Notes under the pieces: generated by a model | Told to the model about the DNA's origin: nothing | Database searches by the model: none | The model's input: the letters and a program-made list of their open reading frames with translations, nothing else | DNA from: Amedibacillus dolichus DSM 3991 | GTDB lineage: Bacteria > Bacillota_I > Bacilli_A > Erysipelotrichales > Erysipelotrichaceae | DNA length: 58,241 bases | NCBI RefSeq assembly: GCF_000154285.1 | Contig: NZ_DS483463.1 | Span: 1 to 58,241, forward strand | Direction of reading: 5' to 3' | Made by a program: the position numbers and the translations under genes | Part shown: positions 7,614 through 15,988 of the stretch, piece by piece | How the letters are laid out: each line of letters starts with the position of its first letter | Numbering within the stretch: position 1 is the first letter of the stretch

Positions 7614-8900
7614 ATGGCTTATGCGCCGAAACAAAAAAGAAAAATACGCTGGAATCTGGTTATACCGCTTTTGCTTCTTATTGCGCTTATCCTATATGCA
7701 ATTGTTACTGTATTGCTTCCGGATACTGATGATGAGCACGGCTATACGATTTGCGGTTTGAATGAAGAAGAAAGCGCGAAACTATTAAATAAGCAAAATG
7801 CCCAAACCTATGAAATTCAAGATTACACATATTATGGGGAATCCCTTGGCTTATATACGGATACCTATGATACGGAAAGTAATGATGAGTTAGTAGGAAA
7901 AACCTTACAGCTACATAATTTATGCAATGATAAAGTCGCAACGATGACGATTGATGCCGATGTTGATTTAAAGATCTCCTTGAGTGATTTAGAGCCGGGA
8001 TTTTATGAAATTACAGTCATTGACGATTTGGTGGAAAAGCAGTTGGTTTATAAAGAAACTTTGGAAAGTGAACCGTTTACGACCATTCGACGCAATAAGC
8101 AGGTCAAACATGCGACCTTGATTGCCAATAAGGATTTGTTGAAGGATAAGGGCATTCATTGGAAGGAAAACTATTTGTATTTACAAGTAGAGAGTGGCAA
8201 ACCGGACGAAGATGTGGTCGATGTGTATTTAGATCCGTATGGTATGAATACCGATTTTCAATATGTACCTGATGAAGGAAGCAGCGGACATGGATTAAAG
8301 GAATATAAGGAAACTTATGAGGCTGCCCAAATAATCAAAAAGCAGTTGGAAAGCTATGGCTTAAAGGTGGCAATATCTCGCGCCGATGTAGATGAAACCG
8401 CTGCTCCGGCTTATGGTGAGGACGGTCGTTTTGCGCAAGCTTATGAGAGTGGTGCACGCTATTATATTTCCTTAAGAATGAATCAAAGTGAAATGAATCT
8501 TGGTGGTGTTGAGATATGGCATAGTGCGCATGCCAGCTCGGTTTTGGGACGGCAGATCATGTATGGATTGGAAAAAAATCTAGGTATGAAGGCAAGCACC
8601 TATGTCAATCCCGATGGCTCGGGAGTAGGCCAAAGCTATGTGGATAAACAGTATTTTGACAATAACATTTATTTGCGAGAAACCGGTGGACGTGCGACCT
8701 TTGCGGCAATGTATTCCGAATTATCCAGAGAAGAAAATGCTTCTTTTAAAGATGCGAATGGAATGCACGCCTTGGAAATTGATTTCGGTTATGTAACGAA
8801 TAGCGAAGATGCTGCTTTTTGGAAGGCACATAAAGAGGAAATCGCAAAGCAGGTCGCGGATTCTTTCGCAGAAGCAAGAGGGTTGAAAAAAGGAAAATAG
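7614..8900 (+). CDS. Membrane-anchored Amidase_3-like protein with degenerate active site
   Basis: A 428-residue protein with a basic N-terminus and one membrane anchor at about residues 14-36, then an extracytoplasmic region of about 160 residues of unclear fold, then a C-terminal domain (about 200-425) that aligns with N-acetylmuramoyl-L-alanine amidases of the Amidase_3 family. The frame of the family is clear (GLKEYKE, VAISRADVD, YYISLRMN, GGVEIW, YLRETGGRATF, FGYVTNSED). Key residues are replaced: the first zinc histidine motif DPGHGG reads DPYGMN (about residue 207), the second SIHxN reads SLRMN (about 287), and the catalytic Glu region reads LEIDFGYVTN with Asp at the aligned place. 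It is probably catalytically inactive, perhaps a peptidoglycan-binding or regulatory pseudoenzyme. Strong RBS AAGGAGG. Confidence 0.75.
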   Translation: MAYAPKQKRKIRWNLVIPLLLLIALILYAIVTVLLPDTDDEHGYTICGLNEEESAKLLNKQNAQTYEIQDYTYYGESLGLYTDTYDTESNDELVGKTLQLHNLCNDKVATMTIDADVDLKISLSDLEPGFYEITVIDDLVEKQLVYKETLESEPFTTIRRNKQVKHATLIANKDLLKDKGIHWKENYLYLQVESGKPDEDVVDVYLDPYGMNTDFQYVPDEGSSGHGLKEYKETYEAAQIIKKQLESYGLKVAISRADVDETAAPAYGEDGRFAQAYESGARYYISLRMNQSEMNLGGVEIWHSAHASSVLGRQIMYGLEKNLGMKASTYVNPDGSGVGQSYVDKQYFDNNIYLRETGGRATFAAMYSELSREENASFKDANGMHALEIDFGYVTNSEDAAFWKAHKEEIAKQVADSFAEARGLKKGK

Positions 8901-8915
8901 AAAGTGTGATAGAAA

Positions 8916-10766
8916 ATGATTTATCAAATTCATAATGGAACGAAAATGTATGGTGCCAATACGATTTTCGAGAATATTCAATTTGAAATTAAAAATACCG
9001 AAAAAATTGCTTTGGTCGGTCGTAACGGCTGTGGAAAAACAACATTATTAAAGGCGATTGCCGGTGTTGAAGAATTGGAGCGTGGAGAAATTCATAAAAT
9101 GAATGGTATTCGCATCGGTTATTTGGCACAGACAACGTTTGAACATGACGAAGCACTTGTCAAAGAAGAACTAGAGGCGGCTTTTTCGCATCTTAAGGAG
9201 ATGGAAAGAGAACTTGCAAAATTAACCGCTAAGATGGCAGAGGATCACAGCGAAGAAGTATTAAATGCTTATGCACGCTTACAGCAACGCTTTGAGGAAG
9301 CTGGTGGGTATATATATGAAAGTGAAATGATGAATGTCTTTACACGTTTTGGCTTTCAGGAAAGTGATTTAACACGTACGATCGGTTCGTTTTCCGGAGG
9401 ACAAAAGACAAGGTTGGCTTTTGTAAAGCTGTTATTAAGTAAACCGGATATTTTATTACTAGATGAGCCGACCAACCACTTGGACATTGATACGATCGAA
9501 TGGTTAGAAGGGTATGTGAAGCGTTATCCAAAGGCTGTTGTGATGGTAAGCCATGACCGTATGTTTTTAGATGATGTTGCCGATGTGGTGTATGAGCTAG
9601 AATATGGAGTAATGCGTCGCTATCCGGGAAACTATACTCATTATATCCATACGAAGAAAAGTGATTTGGAACAGCAAAAAAGTGCCTATGCTCGCCAACA
9701 AAAAGAAATTCAAAGAATGGAGGAGCTGATTGAAAAATTCCGCTATAAGAAAAATAAAGCGGCTTTTGCGCAATCGAAAATCAAATACTTAGATCGTATG
9801 GGGCGAGTTGAAGATCCGAAAAAAGAAGCCCGAAGTTTTCATGCACGTTTCGAACCTCGTGTGCGTGGCGGCAAACGGGTATTGGAAGTAGCTGATCTGG
9901 TGATTGGCTATGATCAGCCGCTTTGTACAGTAAATTTAGAGATAATGCAGAAGCAGCGCATTGCGATCATCGGTCCAAATGGGAAGGGAAAATCAACTTT
10001 TGTGAAAACCTTGATGAAAAGCATTCCTGCACTATCCGGAAGTTTTTTGCTCGGTCATCAGATTGAGGTCGGCTATTTTGATCAGGAGCTGGCGCAATTC
10101 GATACCACGAAAACCGTATTGGAGGAGGTTTGGGACGATTTCAGTGATTTGACACAAAGTGAGGTTCGAACTGCTCTTGGTTGCTTTTTATTTAGTGGAG
10201 AAGATGTGTTTAAAACAGTGGATTGTCTTTCCGGAGGAGAAAAGGTACGCTTAAGCCTTGTGAAGCTGATGCTGTCGCATCCGAATTTCTTAATTATGGA
10301 CGAACCGACGAATCATTTGGATCTGGCAGGCAAGGAGGCCTTGGAGGCTTCTTTACAGGATTATGAAGGAACGATGCTCTTTGTTTCTCACGATCGTTAT
10401 TTTATCAGTAAGCTGGCAACGGCAATACTTGTGATCGATGAGGGAAAAGCAACCTATTATCCGCTAACCTATGCAGAATACAGCAATAAAACACCGATAG
10501 AGACAGAAACGAAAGAAATAGAAACAACGAAACCTAAACCGACGAAGCCTATCAATTATGCTTCTAAAATTAAAAAACTGGAAGCTATGATTGCGAAAAA
10601 AGAAGAAGAGTTGGAGGCTTTGCGTGAGCTGCGTTTTGAACCGGAGTATTATCATGATTATCAAAAAATGAATGAACTGGATAGTAGGATTGATGATATT
10701 CATAATGAAATCGAGCATCTCATGACACAATGGGAGGAATACAGTGAGCAGCAGGAACGCTCATAA
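8916..10766 (+). CDS. ABC-F family ATPase
   Basis: A 616-residue soluble protein with two ABC ATPase domains and no membrane segment, the ABC-F layout. Members act on the ribosome as translation factors or antibiotic-protection proteins. Domain 1 has Walker A GRNGCGKTT (about 36), signature FSGGQKTRLAF and Walker B ILLLDEPTNHLDI; the inter-domain linker is rich in charged helices (about 245-300); domain 2 has GPNGKGKST, SGGEKVRLSL and FLIMDEPTNHLDL. A C-terminal coiled coil (about 540-610) is typical of the Uup/YdiF-like branch. The start follows GTGTGATAGAAA, a weak RBS. A housekeeping role is more likely than drug resistance, but I cannot distinguish them. Confidence 0.9.
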   Translation: MIYQIHNGTKMYGANTIFENIQFEIKNTEKIALVGRNGCGKTTLLKAIAGVEELERGEIHKMNGIRIGYLAQTTFEHDEALVKEELEAAFSHLKEMERELAKLTAKMAEDHSEEVLNAYARLQQRFEEAGGYIYESEMMNVFTRFGFQESDLTRTIGSFSGGQKTRLAFVKLLLSKPDILLLDEPTNHLDIDTIEWLEGYVKRYPKAVVMVSHDRMFLDDVADVVYELEYGVMRRYPGNYTHYIHTKKSDLEQQKSAYARQQKEIQRMEELIEKFRYKKNKAAFAQSKIKYLDRMGRVEDPKKEARSFHARFEPRVRGGKRVLEVADLVIGYDQPLCTVNLEIMQKQRIAIIGPNGKGKSTFVKTLMKSIPALSGSFLLGHQIEVGYFDQELAQFDTTKTVLEEVWDDFSDLTQSEVRTALGCFLFSGEDVFKTVDCLSGGEKVRLSLVKLMLSHPNFLIMDEPTNHLDLAGKEALEASLQDYEGTMLFVSHDRYFISKLATAILVIDEGKATYYPLTYAEYSNKTPIETETKEIETTKPKPTKPINYASKIKKLEAMIAKKEEELEALRELRFEPEYYHDYQKMNELDSRIDDIHNEIEHLMTQWEEYSEQQERS

Positions 10767-10820
10767 TTGAACTGCAATCGAGGAATGTAAAAATATGCCG
10801 CTATAAAAATTGCAGGATAT

Positions 10821-10920
10821 ACCTTGCTTATGGATTGGCTGTATATAAGAAATAGATCGTTGTTGATGATTGTTTTCTTATGTAAGTAGGTGCTATTCCA
10901 TCTGAAAGCAAGGTCTTTTT
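10821..10920 (+). terminator. Possible terminator with long loop after the ABC-F gene
   Basis: ACCTTGCTT (10821-10829) can pair with AAGCAAGGT (10906-10914), followed by five Ts. The loop is about 75 nt, so this may be a multibranched leader of the next gene instead. Nothing else is recognised between 10767 and 10955. Confidence 0.3.
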
Positions 10921-10965
10921 GTATAAAAGTGTTATATGCAGTTCATGCTACTACTAGGTGATTGC

Positions 10966-12387
10966 ATGAAAAAAGAATTCCAAAAACAGATTCAACAGTT
11001 TGAAGAAGCATTGCGGCTTCGACAAAGCTTCGATCTAGTAGTAAAACCATTATGTGTGCAAGGGATAAACATGCGCCTTTATTTCGTTGATGGTTTTGCA
11101 AAAGACGAAATTTTAGAAAAGATGCTGGAGTTTTTGATGAAAGCGGAATTGCGGGAATGTGTTGAAACGGAAGCTGCCAGCCGTTTTTGTGAACGCTATA
11201 TATCGTATTTGGAAACGGAAATCAGCAGGGATATCAAGCAGCAGGTAAATGCGGTATTGAGTGGAACGGTTTTATTATTGGTTGAGGGATATACGGAAGG
11301 TATTTTGATTGATGCGAGAACCTATCCGACCAGAAGCATGGAAGAGCCGGAAGATGATCGTGTGCTGCGTGGCAGTCGCGATGGTTTTGTGGAAACCTTG
11401 ATTTTTAATACGGCGTTAATTCGCAGAAGGATCCGCGATCCGCATTTGACGATGGAGTATCATAGTATCGGTTCGATGAGCAAAAGTGATATTGTGTTAT
11501 GCTATATGGAAGGTTTAGCTGAGCCTTCACTTGTTGATTATATTCGAACACGCTTGCAGCAGATTCATGTAGAAGCCTTGACGATGGCACATGAAAGTTT
11601 AGCCGAAGCACTTGTGCCACATAAATGGCTAAATCCCTTTCCGAAGGTACGTTATACCGAGCGTCCCGATACGGCAGCTAGCAATATCTTAGAAGGAAAA
11701 ATCCTTTTATTGATTGATAATTCACCGAGTGCCTTAATTTTACCAACAAGCTTTTTTGATTTTATTCAAGAAGCACAGGATTATTATTTGCCGCCGATTA
11801 CCGGAACCTATTTACGTATGATTCGCATAGCGGTCTTTTTCGTAACCCTATTGGTTACACCGATTTGGTATTATTTCAACTGTAACCCACAGCTCTGTCC
11901 CGATTGGTTCGCTTTTACTTTGATTGACAGTAAGGCACATATTCCTTTGATTGCTCAGCTTCTGTTATTAGAATTCGGTATCGATGCCTTAAAAATGGCA
12001 TCTTTGAATACGCCTAGCTCCTTGAATAGTACCTTTAGCATTATCGGAGCTTTAATCTTAGGTGAATTTGCGATCAATGCCGGTTGGCTATCGGAGGAAA
12101 TTATTTTATATATGGCATTTGTAGGCTTAGCTGATTTCACACAGCCTAGCTTTGAATTGGGCTATGCGATCAAATTTATGCGGGTAATGCTGTTGATCTT
12201 CACTGCGTTGATGCCCCGTGTCGGATTTTATGTTGGTCTTGCTTGCATGCTTTTTGTTATGCTATCCAATAAGACAGTAACGAAAACCAGCTATTTTTAT
12301 CCTTTATTTCCTTTTCAAGCCAAAGCGTTTAAACGGATCTTTATAAGAAAGAAGCTAGGCAATAAAGCTAGCATGCATTCTAAATAA
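10966..12387 (+). CDS. SpoVAF/GerA-family spore germination membrane protein
   Basis: A 473-residue GerA-family protein. In Bacillus, SpoVAF and GerAA-type proteins sit in the spore inner membrane and act in germinant response and ion or dipicolinate release. The family core is visible: TEGILIDARTYPTRSMEEPEDDRVLRGSRDGFVETLIFNTALIRRRIRDPHL at about residues 108-160, then SKSDIVLCYMEG; the C-terminal half is hydrophobic with about five membrane segments. The strongest resemblance is to SpoVAF. The ATG at 10966 follows AGGTGAT, preferred over the ATG at 10936. Neighbouring spoVA genes are absent. Its presence suggests the lineage can, or once could, form endospores. Confidence 0.85.
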   Translation: MKKEFQKQIQQFEEALRLRQSFDLVVKPLCVQGINMRLYFVDGFAKDEILEKMLEFLMKAELRECVETEAASRFCERYISYLETEISRDIKQQVNAVLSGTVLLLVEGYTEGILIDARTYPTRSMEEPEDDRVLRGSRDGFVETLIFNTALIRRRIRDPHLTMEYHSIGSMSKSDIVLCYMEGLAEPSLVDYIRTRLQQIHVEALTMAHESLAEALVPHKWLNPFPKVRYTERPDTAASNILEGKILLLIDNSPSALILPTSFFDFIQEAQDYYLPPITGTYLRMIRIAVFFVTLLVTPIWYYFNCNPQLCPDWFAFTLIDSKAHIPLIAQLLLLEFGIDALKMASLNTPSSLNSTFSIIGALILGEFAINAGWLSEEIILYMAFVGLADFTQPSFELGYAIKFMRVMLLIFTALMPRVGFYVGLACMLFVMLSNKTVTKTSYFYPLFPFQAKAFKRIFIRKKLGNKASMHSK

Positions 12388-12391
12388 ATCG

Positions 12392-12400
12392 TGTTATAAT
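12392..12400 (+). promoter_or_regulatory. Extended -10 promoter
   Basis: TGTTATAAT at 12392-12400 forms an extended -10; no convincing -35 is present. It would drive the small genes at 12418 and 12468. Confidence 0.4.
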
Positions 12401-12417
12401 AGTAATAGGTGATAGAA

Positions 12418-12468
12418 ATGGAGAATGCATATCGTAATATGATGCTTGCCCTGCATTGGAGGTACTAA
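12418..12468 (+). CDS. Possible 16-residue leader peptide
   Basis: A short frame encoding MENAYRNMMLALHWRY, preceded by AGGTGAT (12407-12413). Its TAA stop shares a base with the ATG of the next gene (TAATG), an arrangement typical of translational coupling, and the GGAGG of that gene lies inside this frame. It may be chance; there is no homology evidence. Confidence 0.3.
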   Translation: MENAYRNMMLALHWRY

Positions 12469-12767
12469 TGCTTCCGGTGTTCTATTGGGTATATGATGCA
12501 TACGGCTTCTTGTTTTGGTGCCTATTGTATGCAATGGACGTTTTTTTATATAAACGAATGGAATTGCTGGCACTGCTGAAAATGCAGGAAGATGAAAATC
12601 ATCGTAAAGAAATGTATCGGCTTTTCTTTGTTGAAGGTTTGTTTCTATTTGGTTTGCTGATTCTTTTGTTTTTGAACAGTGAGCTTGCCGGTATTTTATT
12701 TATCAACGATATCATTTTAGAGGGCATTTGCTTATTAAATGAGTTGAAGAAAAAAGATAATGAATAA
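12468..12767 (+). CDS. Small membrane protein of unknown function
   Basis: A 99-residue hydrophobic protein that I do not recognise. It has a hydrophobic N-terminal segment (FYWVYDAYGFLFWCLLYAMDVFLY, about residues 4-28), a charged amphipathic middle (KMQEDENHRKEMYRLFF) and a second hydrophobic hairpin (LFLFGLLILLFLNSELAGILF), ending in a charged tail LNELKKKDNE. The ATG at 12468 has GGAGG at 12458-12462 with normal spacing; the in-frame TTG at 12456 is too close to it. It follows the SpoVAF-like gene by 80 bp and may share a sporulation role, but its own extended -10 lies between them. Confidence 0.6.
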   Translation: MLPVFYWVYDAYGFLFWCLLYAMDVFLYKRMELLALLKMQEDENHRKEMYRLFFVEGLFLFGLLILLFLNSELAGILFINDIILEGICLLNELKKKDNE

Positions 12768-12813
12768 CGAAATTGTTGTTTTTTCGTTAAAAATTTCAAT
12801 TTTGTTACATTTT

Positions 12814-12836
12814 GGGCGTAAAAAACGCTCTTTTTT
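12814..12836 (+). terminator. Terminator before the opp operon
   Basis: GGGCG (12814-12818) pairs with CGCTC (12826-12830), with one G-T pair, around TAAAAAA, then six Ts. Confidence 0.6.
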
Positions 12837-12940
12837 ATTTTTTCAATAAATCAGAAATGGAAAGTATTGTAATCTATATTTAATACAGTTTAAATGAATT
12901 GTATGCGTATGAGAAACAATGTGAAAAAAAACTTTCTAAT

Positions 12941-13023
12941 TTGTAATTGAATTACAATATTTTCATAGATATGAAAACTTTTCAAAAATTTTTTGTAATT
13001 TTCATGGAATAATTATTGTAATT
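12941..13023. promoter_or_regulatory. Cluster of TTGTAATT operator-like repeats upstream of oppA
   Basis: TTGTAATT occurs at 12941-12948, 12993-13000 and 13016-13023. The first copy is half of a perfect palindrome TTGTAATT-G-AATTACAA (12941-12957), and the third contains the -35 of the oppA promoter. A second palindrome TTTTCAT-AGAT-ATGAAAA lies at 12960-12977. This 310-bp gap therefore looks like a control region; the regulator is unknown. Confidence 0.5.
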
Positions 13024-13044
13024 CTATGTGATGTGTATTATAAT
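13016..13044 (+). promoter_or_regulatory. Putative opp operon promoter
   Basis: TTGTAA (13016-13021), 17-nt spacer, TATAAT (13039-13044). The oppA RBS AGGAGG is at 13067-13072. Confidence 0.7.
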
Positions 13045-13078
13045 AATGTCATTATCAGGGATGATAGGAGGAAATTAG

Positions 13079-14905
13079 ATGAAAAAGTTTTTAACAGTTA
13101 TGGCAGCTGCTGCTTGTGCAGTATCGCTGACAGCTTGTGGCTCTAATGGTGGAAGCGACAATACAATTGTTGTTGGTGCTCAAGAGCTTACAGGAACATT
13201 CTCACCTCTGTATTATTCATCAGCATATGACGGATACGCTGTTGACCTAGTGTACAACAAATTGTATGAGTATGATGTGAATAACACATTGCAGCCAGCA
13301 TTGGCAGAAAGCTATGAAGTTAGCGAAGATGGAATGAGCTTGACATTCAAGTTGAAAAAGGGAATTAAATTCTCTAATGAACAAGAATTGCAGGCAGATG
13401 ACGTTGAGTTCACTTACAAGGTTATTTCTGACCCAAGCTACACCGGACGTTATGGTGCAACTTGCCAACACTTAGTAGGCTATGCTGAATATTCTCAGCA
13501 AGATTTGATGGGACAGATCAGCACTAAGGAAGCTGAGGTAGATGCTGCTAAAAAAGCTAAAGATAAAAATGCTCAAAAGGCTGCTCAGGACGAATTAGAC
13601 AAATTGAAAGAACAGTTGAAGGCTGTTGAGGAACCTGAATATCCAGGTATTGAAGTTATTGATGATTATACAATCAAGTTTAACTTTGATGAGTTGAGAA
13701 ATGATAACTTGTCTACATTGCTAAGTGTAAGTATTGTAAATAAAGACCAATTTGAAGGTTATGCTTATAAGAATACAAAACCGGTAGAAGAGTTGATTAA
13801 AGAACCAATTGGTACCGGACCTTACAAATTAGATAAATGGAGTTCAGGAGCAGGTGCATCTTTCTCTAAAAACGAGTTCTATTCTGCTGATCAGTTAGGT
13901 GAAGGCTATGCAATTGAAAATGTAATCATTAAGCCAGTTGCAATGGAAACTGAATTTGAAGAATTGAAGTCAGGAAGTATTGATTATTTGGCTGCACAGA
14001 TTGAACCTAAGAAAATCGGTCCTGCTACACAAAATGATGATCTAGAAGTTGTAAATTATGCACGTGGTGGTATGGGATATATCACATTCAACACTGCCGG
14101 TGGTGCAACTGCTGATAAAGCGGTACGTCAAGCGTTGATGTATGCATTTGACCGTCAGTCTTTCGTTGATTCTTATTATGAATGTGAAGACTGCAAAGGT
14201 TTAGATGAAGGCGTAGCAATCGGCTATGTTCCTACAACATATCAGAACCCACTTTCTAAATTATCAGGAGTTATTCAAGGTACTGAAAAATTAGAAGGTC
14301 TTGCAACTTATGAATATGATATAGAAAAAGCAAAAGCACTTCTTGATGAAGCAGGATGGACTGTTGGCGCAGATGGAAAACGTTCTAAGAACGGTGAGCC
14401 ATTAAAGGTTAATGTTATGTCTATTAAAGATCATGATATTCTTTCTAATTTGATTCCGATGTGGAAAAAATCATGGGAAAGTGAATTAGGAGTAACATTG
14501 AATGTTGCAGAAGTTGATTTCAACGCATTGCTTGATAAAATTTATTCAGATGCTGCACTAGAAGAATGGAATTTGTTCTTCTTAGCAACTGCTTACACAT
14601 CTGATGGTATGTCTGATATCTATACAACTTTCCATTCTGATTATGCAAGAGAAAATAACGATAACACTTCTCGTTTGAAAGATCCTGCACTAGATGCTGC
14701 AATGGATAAAGCAATGACAGAGCTTGATGAATCTAAAGTTCCTGCTGCATGGGCAGAAGCTGCTAAGATTATCAATGATGATGCTGCTGTAATGCCAGTA
14801 TATGGTAACCGATATTTTGACTTCTATAACAAGAAGATTAAAAATATGAAAGTTAATTCTCTATATAGTTGGGTTAAAGGTTTAAAAGACGCTACAATCG
14901 AATAA
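13079..14905 (+). CDS. oppA: Oligopeptide ABC transporter substrate-binding lipoprotein OppA
   Basis: A 608-residue extracellular solute-binding protein of family 5, tethered by lipid. The signal peptide MKKFLTVMAAAACAVSLTAC ends in a lipobox with the lipid-anchored Cys at residue 20. Family-5 blocks are visible: LVYNKLYEYD, LQPALAESYEVSEDGMSLTFKLKKGIKFSNEQELQADDVEFTYK and PIGTGPYKLDKW. An unusual Lys/Glu/Ala-rich helical insert lies at about residues 142-190 (STKEAEVDAAKKAKDKNAQ onward), which makes the protein longer than usual. Codon choice differs somewhat from the surrounding genes, consistent with high expression. It captures peptides for OppBCDF. Regulation is probably through the TTGTAATT cluster upstream. 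Confidence 0.92.
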   Translation: MKKFLTVMAAAACAVSLTACGSNGGSDNTIVVGAQELTGTFSPLYYSSAYDGYAVDLVYNKLYEYDVNNTLQPALAESYEVSEDGMSLTFKLKKGIKFSNEQELQADDVEFTYKVISDPSYTGRYGATCQHLVGYAEYSQQDLMGQISTKEAEVDAAKKAKDKNAQKAAQDELDKLKEQLKAVEEPEYPGIEVIDDYTIKFNFDELRNDNLSTLLSVSIVNKDQFEGYAYKNTKPVEELIKEPIGTGPYKLDKWSSGAGASFSKNEFYSADQLGEGYAIENVIIKPVAMETEFEELKSGSIDYLAAQIEPKKIGPATQNDDLEVVNYARGGMGYITFNTAGGATADKAVRQALMYAFDRQSFVDSYYECEDCKGLDEGVAIGYVPTTYQNPLSKLSGVIQGTEKLEGLATYEYDIEKAKALLDEAGWTVGADGKRSKNGEPLKVNVMSIKDHDILSNLIPMWKKSWESELGVTLNVAEVDFNALLDKIYSDAALEEWNLFFLATAYTSDGMSDIYTTFHSDYARENNDNTSRLKDPALDAAMDKAMTELDESKVPAAWAEAAKIINDDAAVMPVYGNRYFDFYNKKIKNMKVNSLYSWVKGLKDATIE

Positions 14906-14932
14906 TTGTAACGCAAAGTAACAAAGCGCTTT

Positions 14933-14961
14933 AATAAGGGCAAGGGTTCCTTGCTCTTATT
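14933..14961 (+). terminator. Intergenic hairpin between oppA and oppB
   Basis: A 13-bp stem with one G-T pair, 14933-14945 with 14949-14961, around a 3-nt loop, followed by a poor T-tract. It is likely a partial terminator or mRNA-stabilising end that keeps oppA expression above that of the permease genes. Confidence 0.6.
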
Positions 14962-14992
14962 TGCGTCTTGTTATTGCAATGGAGGTGACCTC

Positions 14993-15976
14993 ATGGTAAA
15001 GTATATTTTTAAAAGACTAATTAATCTAATTCCCGTAGTTTTTATCATTTCAGTCGTAATTTTTGGAACCGTCAAGGCAATGCCTGGCGATCCTGTCAAT
15101 GCTTATTTAGGTGCAGGTTCTCGTGCGACGGAAGCACAAAAAGATTCTATCCGTAGAGAATGGGGACTTGATCGTCCATTACCTGAGCAATATGTTACTT
15201 GGGTAAAAAATATGGTAACAAAAGGTGACTTAGGGCAGTCAACAAAATTTAAACAGCCTGTTGCCGATATTATCGGTGAATATGTTTGGAATACATTCCT
15301 GTTAAATGTAGTTGCATTAATTATTGGTATTGCATTATCTATACCGATTGGAATACGTCAAGCAGTGAAGAAATTCTCGAAATTTGATAATTTCTGGACG
15401 GTATTCTCGTTGTTGGGTGTTTCTGTTCCAACATTCTTCTTTGCGTTATTATTAGTATTCTATATTGCAATTCCAACAGGAGCATTGCCAGTTAGTGGTA
15501 TGCGTGATGCAAGTATGGCTCTGATTGGCTATGATAATATTTTCCAAGAAATTGCAGATGTGGCGGTACATATGATATTGCCAGTTACGGTATTGGCATT
15601 TAGTAATTTTGCAACCTTCTCTCGCTATGTAAGAAGTGCAATGATTGATGTTATTAACCAAGATTATGTTCGTACTGCTCGTGCAAAAGGTTTAAAAGAG
15701 AAAGTTGTTATTTATCGACATGCATTTAAGAATGCGATGATTCCATTAGTTACATTATTAGGATTATACATACCATCTTTGTTTAGTGGTGCAATGATAT
15801 TGGAAAGTGTATTTGCATGGCCGGGACTGGGTAAAATCTTAGTCGATGCAATTACGAACCAGGATCAAGCCATTATGCAGGCATGTCTATTGTTTTCAGC
15901 AATATTGATGGTGCTTGGCAACTTGTTATCTGATGTATTATATTCTGTGGTAGATCCACGTGTTAAGGTTGAATAG
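14993..15976 (+). CDS. oppB: Oligopeptide ABC transporter permease OppB
   Basis: A 327-residue inner-membrane permease of the BPD_transp_1 family with about six membrane segments. It opens with YIFKRLINLIPVVFIISVVIF, the usual OppB/DppB N-terminus, and carries the periplasmic loop LGLDRPLPEQY-like segment WGLDRPLPEQYVTW. The EAA cytoplasmic loop reads DYVRTARAKGLKEKVVIYRHAFKNAMIPL at about 220-250, which contacts the ATPases. I chose the ATG at 14993 (GGAGGTGA upstream) over the in-frame start at 14951, which falls in the oppA-oppB hairpin. The RBS of oppC lies in the 12-bp gap after it. Confidence 0.93.
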   Translation: MVKYIFKRLINLIPVVFIISVVIFGTVKAMPGDPVNAYLGAGSRATEAQKDSIRREWGLDRPLPEQYVTWVKNMVTKGDLGQSTKFKQPVADIIGEYVWNTFLLNVVALIIGIALSIPIGIRQAVKKFSKFDNFWTVFSLLGVSVPTFFFALLLVFYIAIPTGALPVSGMRDASMALIGYDNIFQEIADVAVHMILPVTVLAFSNFATFSRYVRSAMIDVINQDYVRTARAKGLKEKVVIYRHAFKNAMIPLVTLLGLYIPSLFSGAMILESVFAWPGLGKILVDAITNQDQAIMQACLLFSAILMVLGNLLSDVLYSVVDPRVKVE

Positions 15977-15988
15977 AGGTGATTTGTA

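Noticed and set aside
12941-12957. GlnR/TnrA box in the opp control region
   Set aside because: TGTAA and TTACA are separated by 5 bases, not the 7 that the GlnR/TnrA site needs.
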